A stretch of DNA of 64,000 nt from Anoplolepis gracilipes (Eukaryota > Arthropoda > Insecta > Hymenoptera > Formicidae), in assembly GCF_047496725.1 (NCBI RefSeq), contig NC_132973.1, forward strand, positions 4,687,233 to 4,751,232, given 5' to 3'. Below, piece after piece: positions 49,623-61,167 of this stretch; the first letter of the stretch is position 1; every line of letters starts with the position of its first letter. Under the pieces are notes generated by a model. It ran no database searches. It was not told the DNA's origin and saw only the letters and a list, made by a program, of their open reading frames with translations. Both the position numbers and the translations under genes were made by a program.

Positions 49623-49782
49623 TATATGTGTACGTGTACGACGACCCGGGATGCCGCGACCGGGATACGAACGACGGGAACACGAGCGAGCGACGTATCG
49701 CGTCCGCGTCGCGCAACGTACGACGCTCGACTGCGAGGCGAGCCGAGTGGTAGTGGATGACGGGAACGTGTGAACGCCGCTT

Positions 49783-49820
<38 letters not shown>

Positions 49821-49907
49821 GGAACGCACACATCGATGAACGACGACCAACACTAAAATCGCCGCGACGGGTCCACACCGACGCATCAATGAGAACGAGC
49901 GTACGAA

Positions 49908-49949
<42 letters not shown>

Positions 49950-50263
49950 CACATGTACACAACACACACACACAGAAGCGGCACTGGCAGCTACGCTCCG
50001 TCTCGTTTCCACCGCAAGCTGTCCTACCCCTTCCCGTGGCCCTCCCCCCTCTCTTCTTCCACTGCACGAGTCAAGGGCGTCGACCGACGGGGGCGAGAGA
50101 TCTCTCTCTGTCGTCTTTTCGGAGTTTGTGGGTTACGAATAAGAGACTTTGTATCTCTCTTTTTCTCTTTGCCACCCCGCTCTTCCCCTCTCCGCACAAA
50201 AAGCGTTTGAAAATTCAATCTACATACTACTCGCAGCTGTCTTTACATCAAACGTTTTTCTAT

Positions 50264-50294
<31 letters not shown>

Positions 50295-50461
50295 CTTGTG
50301 TCATTCGTTGTGGCGAATTTCGATTATAATTTGCAAGATAACGGTATACATATACCTAGTATCTGTCAAATTTCTCCAAAGATCACTCAAATTCCATCAC
50401 TCAGCGCCGACAATATGCTCAAATTATTTCTATTTCAATTTATAAATTCAATATTAAAACT

Positions 50462-50749
50462 TTAAGGAGTAATTGGACGGATCAGGTTCGTCAAAAGTTA
50501 ATAAATATTTGAATACAATGGTATTCCTGTGGAACATAATTTAATTTCAAAATCATAAATATTATATTATACCAAACTAATTTTTTATAATGTAGACTAT
50601 AAACGAAGAATTCGTGAAAATAAAAATTGTAATTCTACAAGGTAAATCTTTACTTAACTAACAAATTAATTAATTCTCTATTTTAAAAGAGCAAAATGTA
50701 TTGGATTAATTAGTTTTTGATGTAACTGTTCCATTCACTTCCTCTTTAA
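50462..50749. repeat. AT-rich TTAA foldback family, copy
   Basis: 288 bp between TTAAGGAGTAAT and CTTCCTCTTTAA, with TTAA at both ends. Confidence 0.55.
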
Positions 50750-51488
50750 ATTTCAAGATTACAATAATAAAATGTCATTGAAAAAAATGGATTTTTATTA
50801 AACAAAGTTCGCATTCTACATTTTTCAAAATTGACACTTGATAATTGCCAATATTATATATCACTTGTTTTGAAATCGCGATTCATTGTTATTTACCGAC
50901 AATCTTCAATCACGCGAGGGATCAACGCGACTTGCTGGCAAATGAAATATATTCTCGATGGCGCGGCCGCGTGCGAAAAGTTTCGAAAACTCTTTATCGA
51001 CACCCCTGCTTTATGCTCTCGCCCGCGCCGCCAACAGCATCTTCCTCTCCTCGCCGTTCTCTTGTGCCACGGATATATACTCCGTGCTCTCTGCGGGGCG
51101 CTCGTTGCCGCCACCCGTCGTCGTCGTCGTCGTCGTCCTTCTCGTCCTCGTCCTCGTCGCTCTCTGTCGCACTGCCGCCTTTCTTAATCTCTCCCTCTCG
51201 CGCCCGCTCTTGCGCCCCCGCAATCCACAAACCGGAGGTGCAACGGGAATGTGTCAGCCTGTATATATATATATGTGTGGGTATATATATATATATATAT
51301 ATGTACATATGTGTGTTTACTACGACTGCGACAGAGAGGGAGCGAGTCAAAGTGGCGGAGAGCGCCGGACAACACGAGTCAACCGGCAACGTAAGTAGAG
51401 AGCTCGGCGTGGGTGTAACCGCCGCGAGCGTGTGGATGAGGGAGGAGAAGGGATGGAAATACGAGGGAATACGCGCGCGAGCGCGTAT

Positions 51489-51490
<2 letters not shown>

Positions 51491-51534
<44 letters not shown>
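51491..51534. repeat. (GT)n microsatellite
   Basis: 44 bp of GT. Confidence 0.97.
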
Positions 51535-51535
<1 letters not shown>

Positions 51536-51725
51536 GGTGCTCATCATATTACACATCGCTCATACATCGCGTCCGCGCGATGCTTTGAGGGCGCGCGCGA
51601 GGAGAGATGAATCCTCGATTCGGTTAAACGCCCGCCAACCCGCGGGAGGGGATGCTCTAAATCAGGGCTGTCTACCTGAGCAGCCCGGCTTTTCGAAATT
51701 CCAATACTATGCCAAGCGAGCGGGA

Positions 51726-51913
<188 letters not shown>

Positions 51914-52699
51914 GGCGACTATTGCACCGATGCGTTTTCCTGCGGCATCTCGTCGCGAGAGATGTATGTCTTCCTCGCTGGCGTGATCCATCATGAATAG
52001 AAATCGACGGGATACGATGCCGCATCGTGTTTCGTTCCGAGACAAGATAATGGAATCGGAGATATTGAAAAATTCGTAAGAATCAACGAATATGCATGAA
52101 AAAAATATATACATAAGCGGCGTGTGTTGTTTCCGCCCCCCTTTTTTTTTATGCAAGTTATTAAACGTCAGAGACTGTAAAATTCAGTGTCAGTTGAAAA
52201 TGTAACTTGTAAAATTACGCAACCATGTAATTAAAAACATTTTGTAAGCTAATAGCAAATTAGAGGTTAACGGATAGCGTGGTGCCAGAAAATGCGTCAT
52301 TAGAAAATAAGTGTGTGTGTGTGTTTATTGGCAAGTATTTCGATGTATCAGAGATGCATCGTTTTCAAGCTACCCACGCATCGCGATTTATCATCGCGAT
52401 TTACACAGAATTTCTGAACCGTGAGAGGAACTATTCATTGTACTTCAACCGCAATTGACTGTTTATACATATACACGTGCATGGAAAATTAGTCTCATTA
52501 CAACATACATGCATATTATACGTAATATGTAATTTGGACATTTGACATATTCATTTACATAACAACAGTATATACTTTTTTTAATTTTAGATAAATTTTT
52601 TTTTAACATAGAAAAACAAAAGTTATAGAGCGTTTAAAACATTCATAGTAACAAGATTGAAAGAAAAAAACATCAGTTTAGACCATAGGAAATATTTAA

Positions 52700-53745
52700 A
52701 TACACTATGCAAAAAAATTAAAAGGCCACTTTCTTCCATATAAAAAAGATCAATTTTAGAGTAGTTCCAACTTCCTTAACAATACTTGGAATAAGATCAA
52801 TAAAAAAAGCGTTCTAAAGCTTGAAATTTCTAGTTTTAGAATCTTTAAATGAATTTCAATTCTTTCTATTCATTACAAAATTATATTGTAAGAAACCGAC
52901 GTCTGTCGATTGAATAAATGGTTCAAAAATTTGTCTAAGAATACCGAATAAACAAAAATCCTGGCACGATTTCATTAATTGAGTGTTAAAGAGCAGAGCT
53001 TTACCTTTAATTTCTTTTTTTAACGAATGTTCTATGATTTTTTTCGTCGAGATATTCATTATTAAAGCAAAATCGAGCTATTGACTTTGAACGCTTATAA
53101 CTAATGAAAAAATAATCGTACAATAATTATTAAAAAAGCAATTTAAAATAAAAAGTTAGCACTTTAAAATATTCCTTTGGTTTTTTGAATTATTATTCAT
53201 TTTGGAGACGTAATTGTTACTTAAAAGTCAAGTAAAAATTGCATCTTTATCTTTTTTTATTTAAATTAATGATAGTTAACAAAAAAACGCTAAAATTTTC
53301 ATGAACTCTACAACATTTATAAGTAAAAAGCATTCCAGTTATTCATACAAAAGGCCAAAGTATTAAGTTTTTTCTGTACATTTTAAAAACATAAATTAAT
53401 GATTATTGTACGATCATTTTGTTCACTATTATACAAGCGTTCAAAGTTAATAACTCGATTTTGCTTTAATAAAGAACATCTCGGCAAAAAAAAATCATAA
53501 AACATTCATTAAAAAAAGAAATTAAAGCTAAAACTCCTCTCTTTAACACCCAATTAATGAAATCGTGTTAGGATCTTTTTTTAATTCGATATTCTCTTGA
53601 ACAAACTTTTGAAAAATTTGTTCAATCGACGGACGTCGCTCTTTTACAATGTAATTTTGTAACAAATAGAAAGAATTGAAATTCATTCGATTATTATTTT
53701 AAGAAAGTTACTACTTGAAAATTGGTTTTAATTTTTTTGCGTCGT
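52700..53745 (+). repeat. complex long repeat, palindromic copy
   Basis: Same family as 35400-36675, but its two arms are inverted to each other around the middle segment (about 53151-53400). No coding sequence. Confidence 0.7.
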
Positions 53746-54256
53746 GTATTTAAATAATGAAATATTTAATAATTGCTTATGGTTCGTGTATGGTTTAGAC
53801 ACAGGTATTATATTATCATGTGTTTATTGTTGCCCAATGCCTAACACATTTATTGTTCCAGATGCAGCGAGCTAATTCACAATAAGCAAGTGGCCGACGA
53901 TTGCGACGGAGTTTGTGTCGGTCATCACGCGTCGTGGACCGGACAAACGTTCGCTAATCTACGCGTACGTGATCGCGATGCGAACGCATCTGCTTGCCCG
54001 TCGACTTATTGTCATTCGGCTTCAGTCCGGTGTCGGTGGTGTCGCAATTTGCGAGAATGTGGTCGCCTGATAGTCTATAGGATTGGATCGACGTCCGCTC
54101 GTCTCTTTCCACCCTCCATCGCGAGGCACCCACAAACCGCACCGCACTTTTGATCGCGCGCGCACACGCACGTTTATTACACGCACATATATATTGTGTG
54201 CGATCGAACATTGCTTGTAACCATTCGACACGTGAATATGCGCTTATATATATAAT

Positions 54257-54258
<2 letters not shown>

Positions 54259-54300
<42 letters not shown>
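54259..54300. repeat. (TA)n microsatellite
   Basis: About 42 bp of TA, followed by GTATGTATGTGTACGTG. Confidence 0.96.
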
Positions 54301-54310
<10 letters not shown>

Positions 54311-54654
54311 GTACGTGAGCGCGTGAAGGAGAGTCTTTGCGAATGTGGGGGAGTTACTTGGAGGGAATACGGGAAAACAGCCGTAAACACAATTGGAAAT
54401 CTTTCGTAAATACACTCCTGCGGTTGGTGTTCGTTCTAAGGGATATATAAGGAAAAAAGAGTTACGAGAGCGATGCCGTGAGCGGGAGATAATTTGTTTT
54501 GTCGTGAAAACTCTCATCCCTCGAGGGACATGTGAATATTAAAAAATATGCCAACTTTGTATTATGTAAAAGTCACGAACAGTAGAAAAAAAAATTGTAT
54601 TCGCTGACAACAATGACGGAAGATATAGAAATTCAGATCCTTTTTTCATATACA

Positions 54655-55330
54655 TTTATTTATTTATTTAACGGGAAAAGCTTTTTAGTATATAATAATA
54701 GTATAAAAATATAAAAAATACATAAGAATGCAAAAACAGTATACAAGAAATATATTAACTATACCAGAATTGTAGTGAAATTAGATAAGAGAAATAAATA
54801 AAAGCATTAATGGAGGCACTATGAAGCAGGGAGAGAGTTCCTAAATGAATAAGACTCGTGTAAAAGAAATCAATCTTATCGGAAAATTCATTAGCTAATA
54901 TACACAAACGATTTAATGGTTTCAACGCTCCATAGACTGTTCGATGATGCTTTTGGTGAAATAAAGATTTAAAGCTTAGAGATCTGAATACAATATGGAG
55001 GTAAATAACTCTGTGCAGATAACAGATCCATTCAATAGTTTAAACATAAATAGTAATTTAAGGGAAATCCGCCAATTACAAAGCGTTATTAGATTAAGCT
55101 CATTTAATACATTATTATAATTATGATCTGAAAAACACATGGGTTTATCTAGCTTGAAACTCACTTTACAAAGGAAGTGATGTTGTATACGCTTGATAAA
55201 TGCAATCTGAATTGCATGATCTCACACTATGGTTGTATATTAAAGCTGAGGTCTAACCCAAGTGCAAAACAACAATTTAATGGTACTAACTTATTTAAAA
55301 TATTTTCCGCATCGATTGACAAAACCGAGT
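54655..55330 (-). mobile_element. 5'-truncated, decayed non-LTR retrotransposon (reverse transcriptase C-terminal end)
   Basis: Minus-strand translation gives IQHHFLCKVSFKLDKPM, then NWRISLKLLFMFKLLNGSV. After a stop and a frame change it gives HRTVYGALKPLNRLCILANE and DKIDFFYTSLIHL. These follow the order seen downstream of the reverse transcriptase domain in Jockey/CR1-like elements (VQRRFL, then RRxxxxLxFxYKLLNG, then TNYGxxxPLNRM, then IDFF). Its 3' end on this strand is a (TAAA)n tail (54655-54671 read on the plus strand as TTTA repeats), the usual terminal simple repeat. It is dead and 5' truncated. Clade assignment is from motif memory. Confidence 0.72.
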
Positions 55331-55444
55331 TTCCTAAAGCAGAGCTAGTTATATAGATTGAATATGTTTGCTGAAAGAAAAATCACTACAGAATATAACA
55401 TTCAGATCTCAAACTTCATTCATAATGAAGGGGAGAACCAATAT

Positions 55445-55445
55445 C

Positions 55446-55489
<44 letters not shown>
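55445..55489. repeat. (TA)n microsatellite
   Basis: About 45 bp of TA with one CA interruption. Confidence 0.95.
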
Positions 55490-55492
<3 letters not shown>

Positions 55493-56430
55493 CACGAATC
55501 TTGTTGCAAAAGTTTACAAAAGTAAATTATGTATAATTGCATAAGAAGTAATGTATTTATAATGCATTACAATACATTATATACACGATATATTATATAT
55601 TTATATTACATCACAATATATTTATATATTATATAATATTTAATTCTTAAAGATTATATATGGATAATTTTGACCTTATATATCAATACTTTAACAATAG
55701 AATATTCCGAAAGCCTTAATCAATTTTAAAAAATGTTTAAAATTCATTTTTTAACTTTTGTACATGTGATCATTTTTTTACAAATGTCAAAAATACATAG
55801 ATTTATATAATATATGTATATATAAATTTTTGTAGATTTTTTTCAAACTCTTTGAGACAGCTAAAACTTCGATAAGATATTGTGACCTATATATGACTAT
55901 AGTGCAAAAAAATATGTAACCTACAAGAAATAATAGCGTGATGTAATAATAATTTATGCGATACGTATTTCGAGATTTCTTAAGTTTGATCTAATCTTGT
56001 TCTTATACTGAAAAAAATCACATTTAATTATTTAGGGATCGATCGAGGAAAGGTCGGGAATTAATTGACTCGTCGGAGTGACATTTCCTTCCTCGGTGAC
56101 GCGCATGACGATTTGCTCGCAATTTGCATGATTTTCGCACGAAAGCAAAAGCTGCACAACATCGTTTCTCGTGTTTTCTTGTCGCGTGACTAATAACAAG
56201 CCGCTCTTCGAGTTCAACCGTAACAATTTGGTCGGTAATTATAGCGAGCAATACATATTACACGGCTTTTTCGCAGACGCTGCATTGTCAAGAAAATCGA
56301 TATTTACATGGAGTACACGCAAAGTCATTGAGAAATCATACGGACATATCTCATTGATATACATACATACAACTATAATCAACTAGAATTACTTTCAAAG
56401 CATGTATCTAAAATAGAGCCAATATACGAG

Positions 56431-56962
56431 ATGATGCGAAAATATATTTGGCGAAAATTTATTTATTATTTTACGAGACACGTGCGTATGTATATACAAC
56501 CGGAAATGATTTCGCAAGGATTTATTAACACGAACTTTCTCGTCACGTATTCTAGGTCGAGACATATCTGGGAGAAAATAATCTATCGTAAAAAGATTCT
56601 GACTATTCCTATGAAATCCCGGTATAAACTGGCGAAACACGCGAACCGTCCTCGAATAATCGTCGCTCTGACGGAAAAGTTGGATATCGAGCTACGTGAA
56701 AGATAAAGAGGAGCTAATAGGTCCGTCTTATCTCGACGGAACGTGGAATATTCAGCCCGTTAACCTCCCTTCCCCTTTCCTCCAGCTTGGAATACGTTTT
56801 ACCACGGATGCGATATCACGAATTATCGTCGAATACCGTTTCGCGATAGTTCGAAGCGATAACTCGCTTTTTACGGGAAGCATGTACCTAGATTGTATCG
56901 AAATAGGAGAAATAAAAGATAAAAGGAACTACATTCTTAATCTGTTGTCACAGATTGGTTGA
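56431..56962 (+). other. unrecognised overlapping ORF pair, possible relic
   Basis: Two open frames overlap: 56431-56706 (91 codons, ATG start) and 56696-56962 (88 codons, shifted by one, no ATG start). The second reads LDGTWNIQPVNLPSPFLQLG and further on SLFTGSMYLDCIEIGEIKDK, which looks more protein-like than the neighbouring AT-rich DNA. On the minus strand, 56032-56226 also has a 64-codon frame. I recognise no family. A single frameshift in an old gene would explain the pair; chance is equally possible. Confidence 0.15.
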
Positions 56963-57221
56963 TTCTTTGCAAATTTCATGACAATTCGTCGTTTCGCGTC
57001 ATGATTATTTTGAGCGCTGAAGAAAATCGTTAAAAAGAAACGGTTAAGTTTTTTTTCGCGATATTTTCGTAGAATGAAATTTTCAAGAATGACTAAAAAC
57101 TGTTACACGAGAAAACATTTTGTACATAAGAATAGAGTAATAGCATTTTCGAATGGAGCAAGCTTGATCACTCTGAAAATGATGAAAAAATTTGCCATAT
57201 TTGTTCATATACATATAGGAG

Positions 57222-57702
57222 ATAGGATGTAAGAAAGTTGAGACACTATTTAAACAAAGAAGTTTGCAGATTAAATCGAATCGAAAAGTCCTTTACTGTT
57301 CTTTTATTCGAATTATAATTACCGCAATATGATGAATTAAAAGTGATATAATTAGACGAATAGCACGACGTAATAGTGGACAGGTATATATAAAGCGGTG
57401 GGGGGGGGAAGGGGGGGGGCTCACCGCGGTCTCGTCCTTCCTCCCACCATTACTTCTATAAAGAAACTTAAGTAGAATTCGCACGCGCGTCGCGAGTTAG
57501 CCTCTCACCGCTTACACATGCCTGTCCGCTGCGTCACGCTATTTGTTTAATTATATCATTTTTAATTTTTCATATTGCGGTAATTATAGAATAAATAAAT
57601 GATAAAGAGCTCGAATTAAAAAAATAATAAAGGATTTTTCGATTCAATTTATCTGCAGAATTCACTGTTTAAATATTGCCCCTACTTTCTGGTACATCCT
57701 AT
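57222..57702. mobile_element. foldback element with G-rich centre
   Basis: About 480 bp. Left ATAGGATGTAAGAAAG and right CTACTTTCTGGTACATCCTAT are inverted, as are inner segments such as TAATTACCGCAATATGA and AAGCGGTG/CACCGCTT. The centre holds G runs (57400-57418). Borders are approximate. Confidence 0.65.
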
Positions 57703-58355
57703 ATATACATTATATAAACATATATGTATGTTTAACTGAAAGGTTTTTGAATTTGATTAATATAAATAATATAAAGTATATTCTTATTTGATGCTATTTT
57801 TACTTTAAAGTATAAGATATTTCGCCCTGATTAATCAATCAAATGCTTACTCAAAGTATTTCATTGATTAATTTAATAATCCAAGTATGCCTAGCAACTC
57901 AAGACAGAGTTTATAATGTCATTATAGTCGCTTTCAAAAAGATCAAAATTGCTTTACTCGAAAACGCTATGAATGTATTTAGAAAAGGTTGGAATAATAT
58001 ATCAAAAGATTGGAATCAATAATAATCTAATGCTCGACATATAATCTAATGCTGACATCTTATTTTAAATAGATATGTTATAAAAGACTTGATTGAAATG
58101 AAAATTAAAATAAAAATTAAAATCAAGAGAATCGTTCTGCAATCTTTACCTTTTCGAAACTTTGTGCGCATTCTATCGGCGTAGGGACGCAATATGTCGC
58201 TCGACAGCGGCACACTCTGTCGGTAACGGAATATAGACATTCAGCATCGACATGCAGTTTCCTTCCTTCTCGCTGCAGCGCCGCAAGCGCGAAAAAAACT
58301 CGAAAGAAGGAAACAAACTCTCTTTCGCGCGAAGCCGACCGAGGGGAATAAACGA

Positions 58356-58504
58356 GACGCACGACGCACGACGCACGACGCACGACGCACGACGCACGAC
58401 GCACGACGCACGACGCACGACGCACGACGCACGACGCACGACGCACGACGCACGACGCACGACGCACGACGCACGACGCACGACGCACGACGCACGACGC
58501 ACGA
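58356..58504 (+). repeat. 7-bp minisatellite (GACGCAC)n upstream of fem-1
   Basis: About 21 head-to-tail copies of GACGCAC with no visible mismatch. Because 7 bp is not a multiple of 3, all frames stay open and read as a 7-residue peptide repeat (DARRTTH and similar), which explains the long ORFs here. It ends about 160 bp before the predicted fem-1 initiator. Confidence 0.95.
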
Positions 58505-58665
58505 ACTCGCCGGGGCCGGGGGTCAAGTCGCGCTCGGCGTCACGGCGCATGCGTCGGCGGCGTCGAAGACGGACTGAGGACCGAGCGCGCACACAGCACA
58601 CAGCTGGTATCGACTGGCGATTGATTGCCGTGTGGTTGGCAGCGCGCGGCGCGCGGCGCAACTTC

Positions 58666-58698
58666 AGTCGTTTGTGAGCCGTTGAGCCGACTGGATCG
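58666..58698 (+). promoter_or_regulatory. predicted fem-1 core promoter: Inr plus DPE, no TATA
   Basis: An initiator TTCAGTC has its A (+1) at 58666. At exactly +28 to +32 (58693-58697) stands GGATC, which fits the downstream promoter element consensus RGWYV. A NRF1-like palindrome (GCGCATGCGT) lies upstream at 58545-58554. The spacing is right, but no start-site data were used. Confidence 0.4.
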
Positions 58699-59073
58699 CT
58701 ACTGCCACCTGACGAGAAGAAACGAACGGAAACGCGGGCCGAACGCGACTGTTTCATCCTCGCTTGTTATTTAGACCCGACTCTTCGTGTACATACATAC
58801 GTACGATCGTATTCTTTGGATTATCCAATCCCTCGCGTTTCGAACGTTTTCACGAGCGAAAGGTAACGCGATCTCATTAACGCGAATTTTTTTTCGTTTT
58901 ACCACCGTATAGTAGGTGGGGGAGACGGAGGAAGCGCCGCGAACGGATCAGTCTTCGGGGTGTCGACGACATCAACGACGTCAACGTCGACGAGAGGGAA
59001 TACGTGTATACACTCTACGTGCGACGAAGGAGAGATAACCCAGCCGACGTGACGTGAGCTGGAGTATGTAAAA
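58667..59073 (+). other. predicted fem-1 5' leader
   Basis: About 408 nt if transcription starts at 58666 and the leader is unspliced. In this span the only upstream ATG is the start-stop at 59066-59071. A second Inr-like TCAGTC lies at 58948-58953 but lacks a DPE. A possible donor (AAG/GTAACG near 58862) cannot be paired convincingly. Confidence 0.4.
59066..59071 (+). promoter_or_regulatory. start-stop upstream ORF (ATG-TAA)
   Basis: ATG followed directly by TAA, ending two nucleotides before the fem-1 ATG at 59074. Minimal start-stop elements are known to hold ribosomes and lower downstream initiation. The context is visible; the regulatory effect is inferred. Confidence 0.45.
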
Positions 59074-59133
59074 ATGGACTTTAAGAACGTGGTGTACAAC
59101 GCTGCGAGGGACGGCAAACTCAAACGTCTCAAG
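59074..59133 (+). CDS. fem-1: fem-1 homolog, first coding exon (partial gene)
   Basis: Encodes MDFKNVVYNAARDGKLKRLK, closely matching the N-terminus of FEM1A/FEM1C-type proteins (MDxKxxVxNAARDGKLxxL, the start of the first ankyrin repeat). It lacks the FEM1B-type start. The exon ends in phase 0 at CTCAAG before a GTTAGT donor. The ATG has A at -3, in an A-rich context. Known for the family: FEM1 proteins combine N-terminal ankyrin repeats with TPR-like repeats and more ankyrin repeats, and act as substrate receptors of CUL2 RING ubiquitin ligases that read C-terminal degrons; the nematode FEM-1 acts in sex determination. The remaining exons, which should contain NGATPL and FDGETIEGAPPLW-like motifs, were not found up to 64000, so intron 1 exceeds 4.8 kb. 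Only 20 residues are visible, hence the moderate confidence. Confidence 0.82.
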
Positions 59134-59709
59134 GTTAGTACCCTGGACTCTGTTAGCACATAATGGTTCTGGGCGACCGATATTTCGGTCTGCCAGTTAC
59201 ATATCGGTCGAACCAAACTTACAAAACCGGTACTGGATGTGGAAGAGTCGAAAGGTTGACGTCAAAAATACGTAAAGATATTGCACTATTTTTCATCCGG
59301 CTGAAAAATTTCCATCCACTTTCCATCGTGCTTCCATCATCTTTGGCATGGAAAATCCGACTCGCCTGGTCGAGAAACGAAATTTTATTGTTCCGTGCTC
59401 GATAAATTATACGTGATATAGTAAGTGAAAAGAATGGGAAACTAGTCTGCAGTATTGTTGCAGTGATGTTTGAAATCTTGTTTGTCGAGGTTTCTCGGAC
59501 ATGCTTTTGGACGTTCCCAACGCCGAGTAGATTCAATTCTCGATGTTTCTACGAGACCGTTACTTTAAACACATGATTCCACATCTAGAGCTATCATGTG
59601 AGCTACTCCGTATAGAGATATGATTTTTTTTGCTCCGAGATGGAAGTGTAAATATTTTTTGCCAAGATTTTACCAAAAATGGTTTAATACACACAGTTGC
59701 TGTGTGTAT

Positions 59710-59711
<2 letters not shown>

Positions 59712-59753
<42 letters not shown>
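59712..59753. repeat. (TA)n microsatellite
   Basis: About 42 bp of TA, 580 bp after fem-1 exon 1. Confidence 0.96.
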
Positions 59754-59758
<5 letters not shown>

Positions 59759-61167
59759 CGCATATCTGCCTGAATGTCGCGAGTTATAATCACGTGAATA
59801 TTTAATGAAGAAACATTTTGTATTAAAAAACATACGGGCTGTCTGCTCTTTCTCTCGATTATCAAATTTTATTTATTAATAATTCGTCATACTTTTGGGT
59901 ACATATTTACAACGAAACTATTTTTATTTTATATTCGAATTATATTCTGTTTTGCTTTATATCGGACCACTCAGACGAGCTCTCTGACCTTTTAAAGGTT
60001 GTGGCACAAACAGTGCTCTCGATAGTGCTTTCGATAAAGCCCACTTTCATTTCGCAGATATCTTGTATTCGATGACGATATTTTTCTACTTGTAGACATG
60101 CGATCGAGAAAAATATTGACACGGTGATGCGATTGAAAACTGAACCTTTGATCGAATGCAACTGTACTTACGCCACTAAATTACTCCAGAATTTTTACGT
60201 ATTTGTTTGTGAAATGTCTCTAATCGCACCGTGTTTACATTTAATTGTAGATTGATTTCTTATAATTTATATTACATTTATATAAATGAAATAAATGTAA
60301 TATTTTCAATGGAGATAAAAATTAACAATATAACAAATTATCTGTTTGCATATTAAATCTTAATATTGAGAGCGAATTAACGATACAAAATGTACTTAAA
60401 AAGTAATTAAAAATTGAAAGTAATATAAAGTAAACAAAATGTAAAAAGTATGGATTTTGTTATTTACTTCAATCGCGAGTAATGTGATATAATATAATTG
60501 GAATATTTTGTCGAATAGACAAAGACAGTTAAAATTCCGATTAAATTACTGTGCGACTACGCTTCTGCGTTGGCGCACGAATTTAGGATAAATATTTGCA
60601 ACTCACAGAGACGTTCTAGACGCGTCGCGCAGCTTATGAAACAGAAATGGCGAATGCGCAGGCTTGTCGAGCGTAATTTCGAAATTTCGCTGCCTGATCG
60701 TTAGCTCGTTGCTATGGGAATAAATGGAAATAGCCCAAGAAAGTTTCAATTCTATTTAAATTCGGCATTTGATAAATATTATTAATTATTAATTACAAAT
60801 TAATCGCATATATTTTTGAGCATGGATAAATTTTTAATTTCTTATCGAATTTAAGTAATTTTAAATGTTTATCTATCCTAAAAGAAATTTATTCGCGAAG
60901 GAGTAAAGTTTCGTTATTTATTTCCAAGTTTATCATTCATTCTTTATATCATACAAACGTAATTGACACCGCAATGTGACACTTTTATCGCAAGCGCTAA
61001 AATCAATTTTCTGCTGAGACTTTTCTATACTAGATTCTGTTATTACATACTTATCGAGTATATTGTGTAATTCTCAAGCTAGTAATATCCAAGACCTTGA
61101 ATACTACACAAGGTTGCTGTTTTCCGGTTTTCTCCAACGATTTTATCGACGTTTAAATACTCCTAAC

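Larger units (their letters stand above)
49040..51720. other. GC-rich microsatellite island in intergenic region
   Basis: CpG-dense stretches (49040-50110 and 50890-51720) stand out from the AT-rich surroundings and carry CCG, GTC, GT, CA and CT repeats. A donor-like GGCAAC/GTAAGT occurs at 51389 on the plus strand. They could be promoters or first exons of an unrecognised transcript, but no protein family is recognised and most ORFs are repeat-encoded. Confidence 0.3.

Noticed and set aside
58356..58504. CRISPR-like regular array
   Set aside because: The unit is 7 bp with no spacers and the host is an animal genome; it is a minisatellite.
58173..58757. Long ORFs on both strands with a 7-residue peptide repeat
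   Set aside because: Entirely explained by the 7-bp minisatellite, which has no stop in any frame; overlaps the predicted fem-1 promoter.
59163..59405. 80-codon ORF just after fem-1 exon 1
   Set aside because: Follows a good GTTAGT donor and does not resemble the expected ankyrin continuation; intron read-through.
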